Positions 51,990 through 52,494 of a DNA stretch of 52,494 nucleotides are shown here, one piece after another. This DNA comes from JAITVM01 sp031551135. Its GTDB lineage: Bacteria; Bacillota; Clostridia; Lachnospirales; JAITVM01. The position numbers were made by a program, and so were the translations under genes. The notes under the pieces are model-generated. The model had not been told where the DNA came from. It worked only from the letters and a program-made list of their open reading frames with translations, and made no database searches. Location: positions 1 to 52,494 of the forward strand of contig JAVBOA010000046.1 in assembly GCA_031551135.1 (NCBI GenBank). Reading direction: 5' to 3'. Positions within the stretch are counted from its first letter, which is position 1. The number at the start of each line of letters is the position of its first letter.

Positions 51990-52494
51990 TGAACAGGAGC
52001 GTAAGCTATGGCAATCAGCAGGAGTAAGTCGGTTTGCCTATAATTGGGCTTTAGGCAAACAAAAGGAAAATTACACAAACGGCGGCAAGTTCCTTAATGA
52101 CCGAGATTTGCGAAAAGAGCTTACTGTTTTGAAACAATCAGACGAATACAAATGGTTGTATGAAACAAGCAATAATATAACCAAGCAAGCGATTAAAGAC
52201 GCTTGTAACGCCTATAAACGGTTTTTCAAAAAAGAAAGTGCTTTCCCTAAGTTCAAACGCAAACGTAAAACAAAACCAAGTTTTTACAATGATAACGTGA
52301 AGTTGAAATTTAAAGAGGGTAAATTTTTAATTGAAAAAGTTGGCTGGATAAGGATATCTGAAGCTAACAGAATTACATCAAAAAAATTTTATAACCCTCG
52401 TATAAGCTACGACGGAAAGTATTGGTATATAAGCGTAGGGATAGAGCAGGATAAACCGGCAGTAACACTTATGAATGAAGTAATAGGGATAGAT
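51952..52494 (+). CDS. tnpB: TnpB RNA-guided nuclease, N-terminal part (cut by window edge)
   Basis: The visible 181 codons start MIRSVKVRLKPTDEQERKLW and follow the TnpB pattern: SAGVSRFAYNWAL, then helical and beta parts with FKKESAFPKFKRKRKTKPSF and WIRISEA. The window ends at VIGID, exactly the strand that carries the first RuvC aspartate, so the catalytic core lies beyond the edge and intactness cannot be judged. In the family TnpB cuts DNA guided by an RNA from the element's right end. It is accessory to transposition by the recombinase encoded upstream. Confidence 0.92.
   Translation, partial: MIRSVKVRLKPTDEQERKLWQSAGVSRFAYNWALGKQKENYTNGGKFLNDRDLRKELTVLKQSDEYKWLYETSNNITKQAIKDACNAYKRFFKKESAFPKFKRKRKTKPSFYNDNVKLKFKEGKFLIEKVGWIRISEANRITSKKFYNPRISYDGKYWYISVGIEQDKPAVTLMNEVIGID

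Noticed and set aside
1..52494. CRISPR array
   Set aside because: The recurrent repeats are about 114 bp, palindromic and scattered over the whole window, not short, evenly spaced repeats with unique spacers.
1..52494. tRNA or rRNA genes
   Set aside because: No cloverleaf-like segment or rRNA sequence was recognised in the gene-free stretches.

Overview
The window looks like a chromosome segment of an AT-rich, spore-forming, single-membrane Clostridia-type bacterium. The germination protease gene gpr sits back-to-back with rpsT, a CotS-family spore coat gene is present, and the type IV pilus cluster lacks the outer-membrane genes pilP and pilQ. Most genes are ordinary Firmicutes types with GGAGG-like ribosome binding sites; many start with TTG or GTG.

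Layout. 1-7 kb: the start of a leftward gene, a secreted RCC1-repeat protein, rpsT, gpr, an RluA-type pseudouridine synthase, and the translation block rpmE - yqhQ(DUF1385) - prmC - prfA. 7-10.7 kb: a TetR regulator, a MATE exporter and a HEAT-repeat protein. 10.9-32.2 kb: one large type IV pilus locus in the order pilC, major pilin, PilX-like pilin, two tandem copies of a pair of modular prepilins (a pilin with a von Willebrand A domain followed by a pilin with an Ig-like region and a concanavalin A/LamG-like C-terminus), pilM, pilN, pilO, two uncharacterised cytoplasmic proteins (one with PRC-barrel-like repeats), pilD, pilB, pilT. 32.2-41.9 kb: a YhhQ/radical SAM pair that may salvage queuine, a PEGA-domain membrane protein, a CotS-like protein, cca, a GNAT acetyltransferase, pgi, and a PadR/DUF2812 pair with a clear palindromic operator. 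42-51 kb: a purine nucleoside uptake and salvage locus (deoD, LacI regulator, BMP-family ABC transporter, stand-alone RarA/MgsA C-terminal-like protein, BMP lipoprotein) facing an amidohydrolase of the nucleoside/base deaminase class. 51.3 kb to the end: an IS607-family element with its serine recombinase and the start of tnpB.

The most interesting parts are the duplicated pair of modular adhesin-like pilins and the dense population of small palindromic repeats. The main repeat family is about 114 bp, has ends (TA)CTATTTTC...GAAAATAG(TA), and folds end to end into a long hairpin with a conserved one-sided bulge. Nine full or nearly full copies and several short derivatives are visible. Two almost identical copies in direct orientation, together with an inverted pair of a second repeat family, flank exactly the second vWA/lectin pilin pair, so that pair could be lost or amplified by recombination. 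Several element ends abut stop codons.

The pilus cluster is also unusual in translation signals: runs of G as Shine-Dalgarno sequences, mostly TTG/GTG starts, a probable ATT start for pilO, and a minimal ATG-TAA open reading frame ahead of the major pilin. All calls are from reading sequence only; no database search was run.
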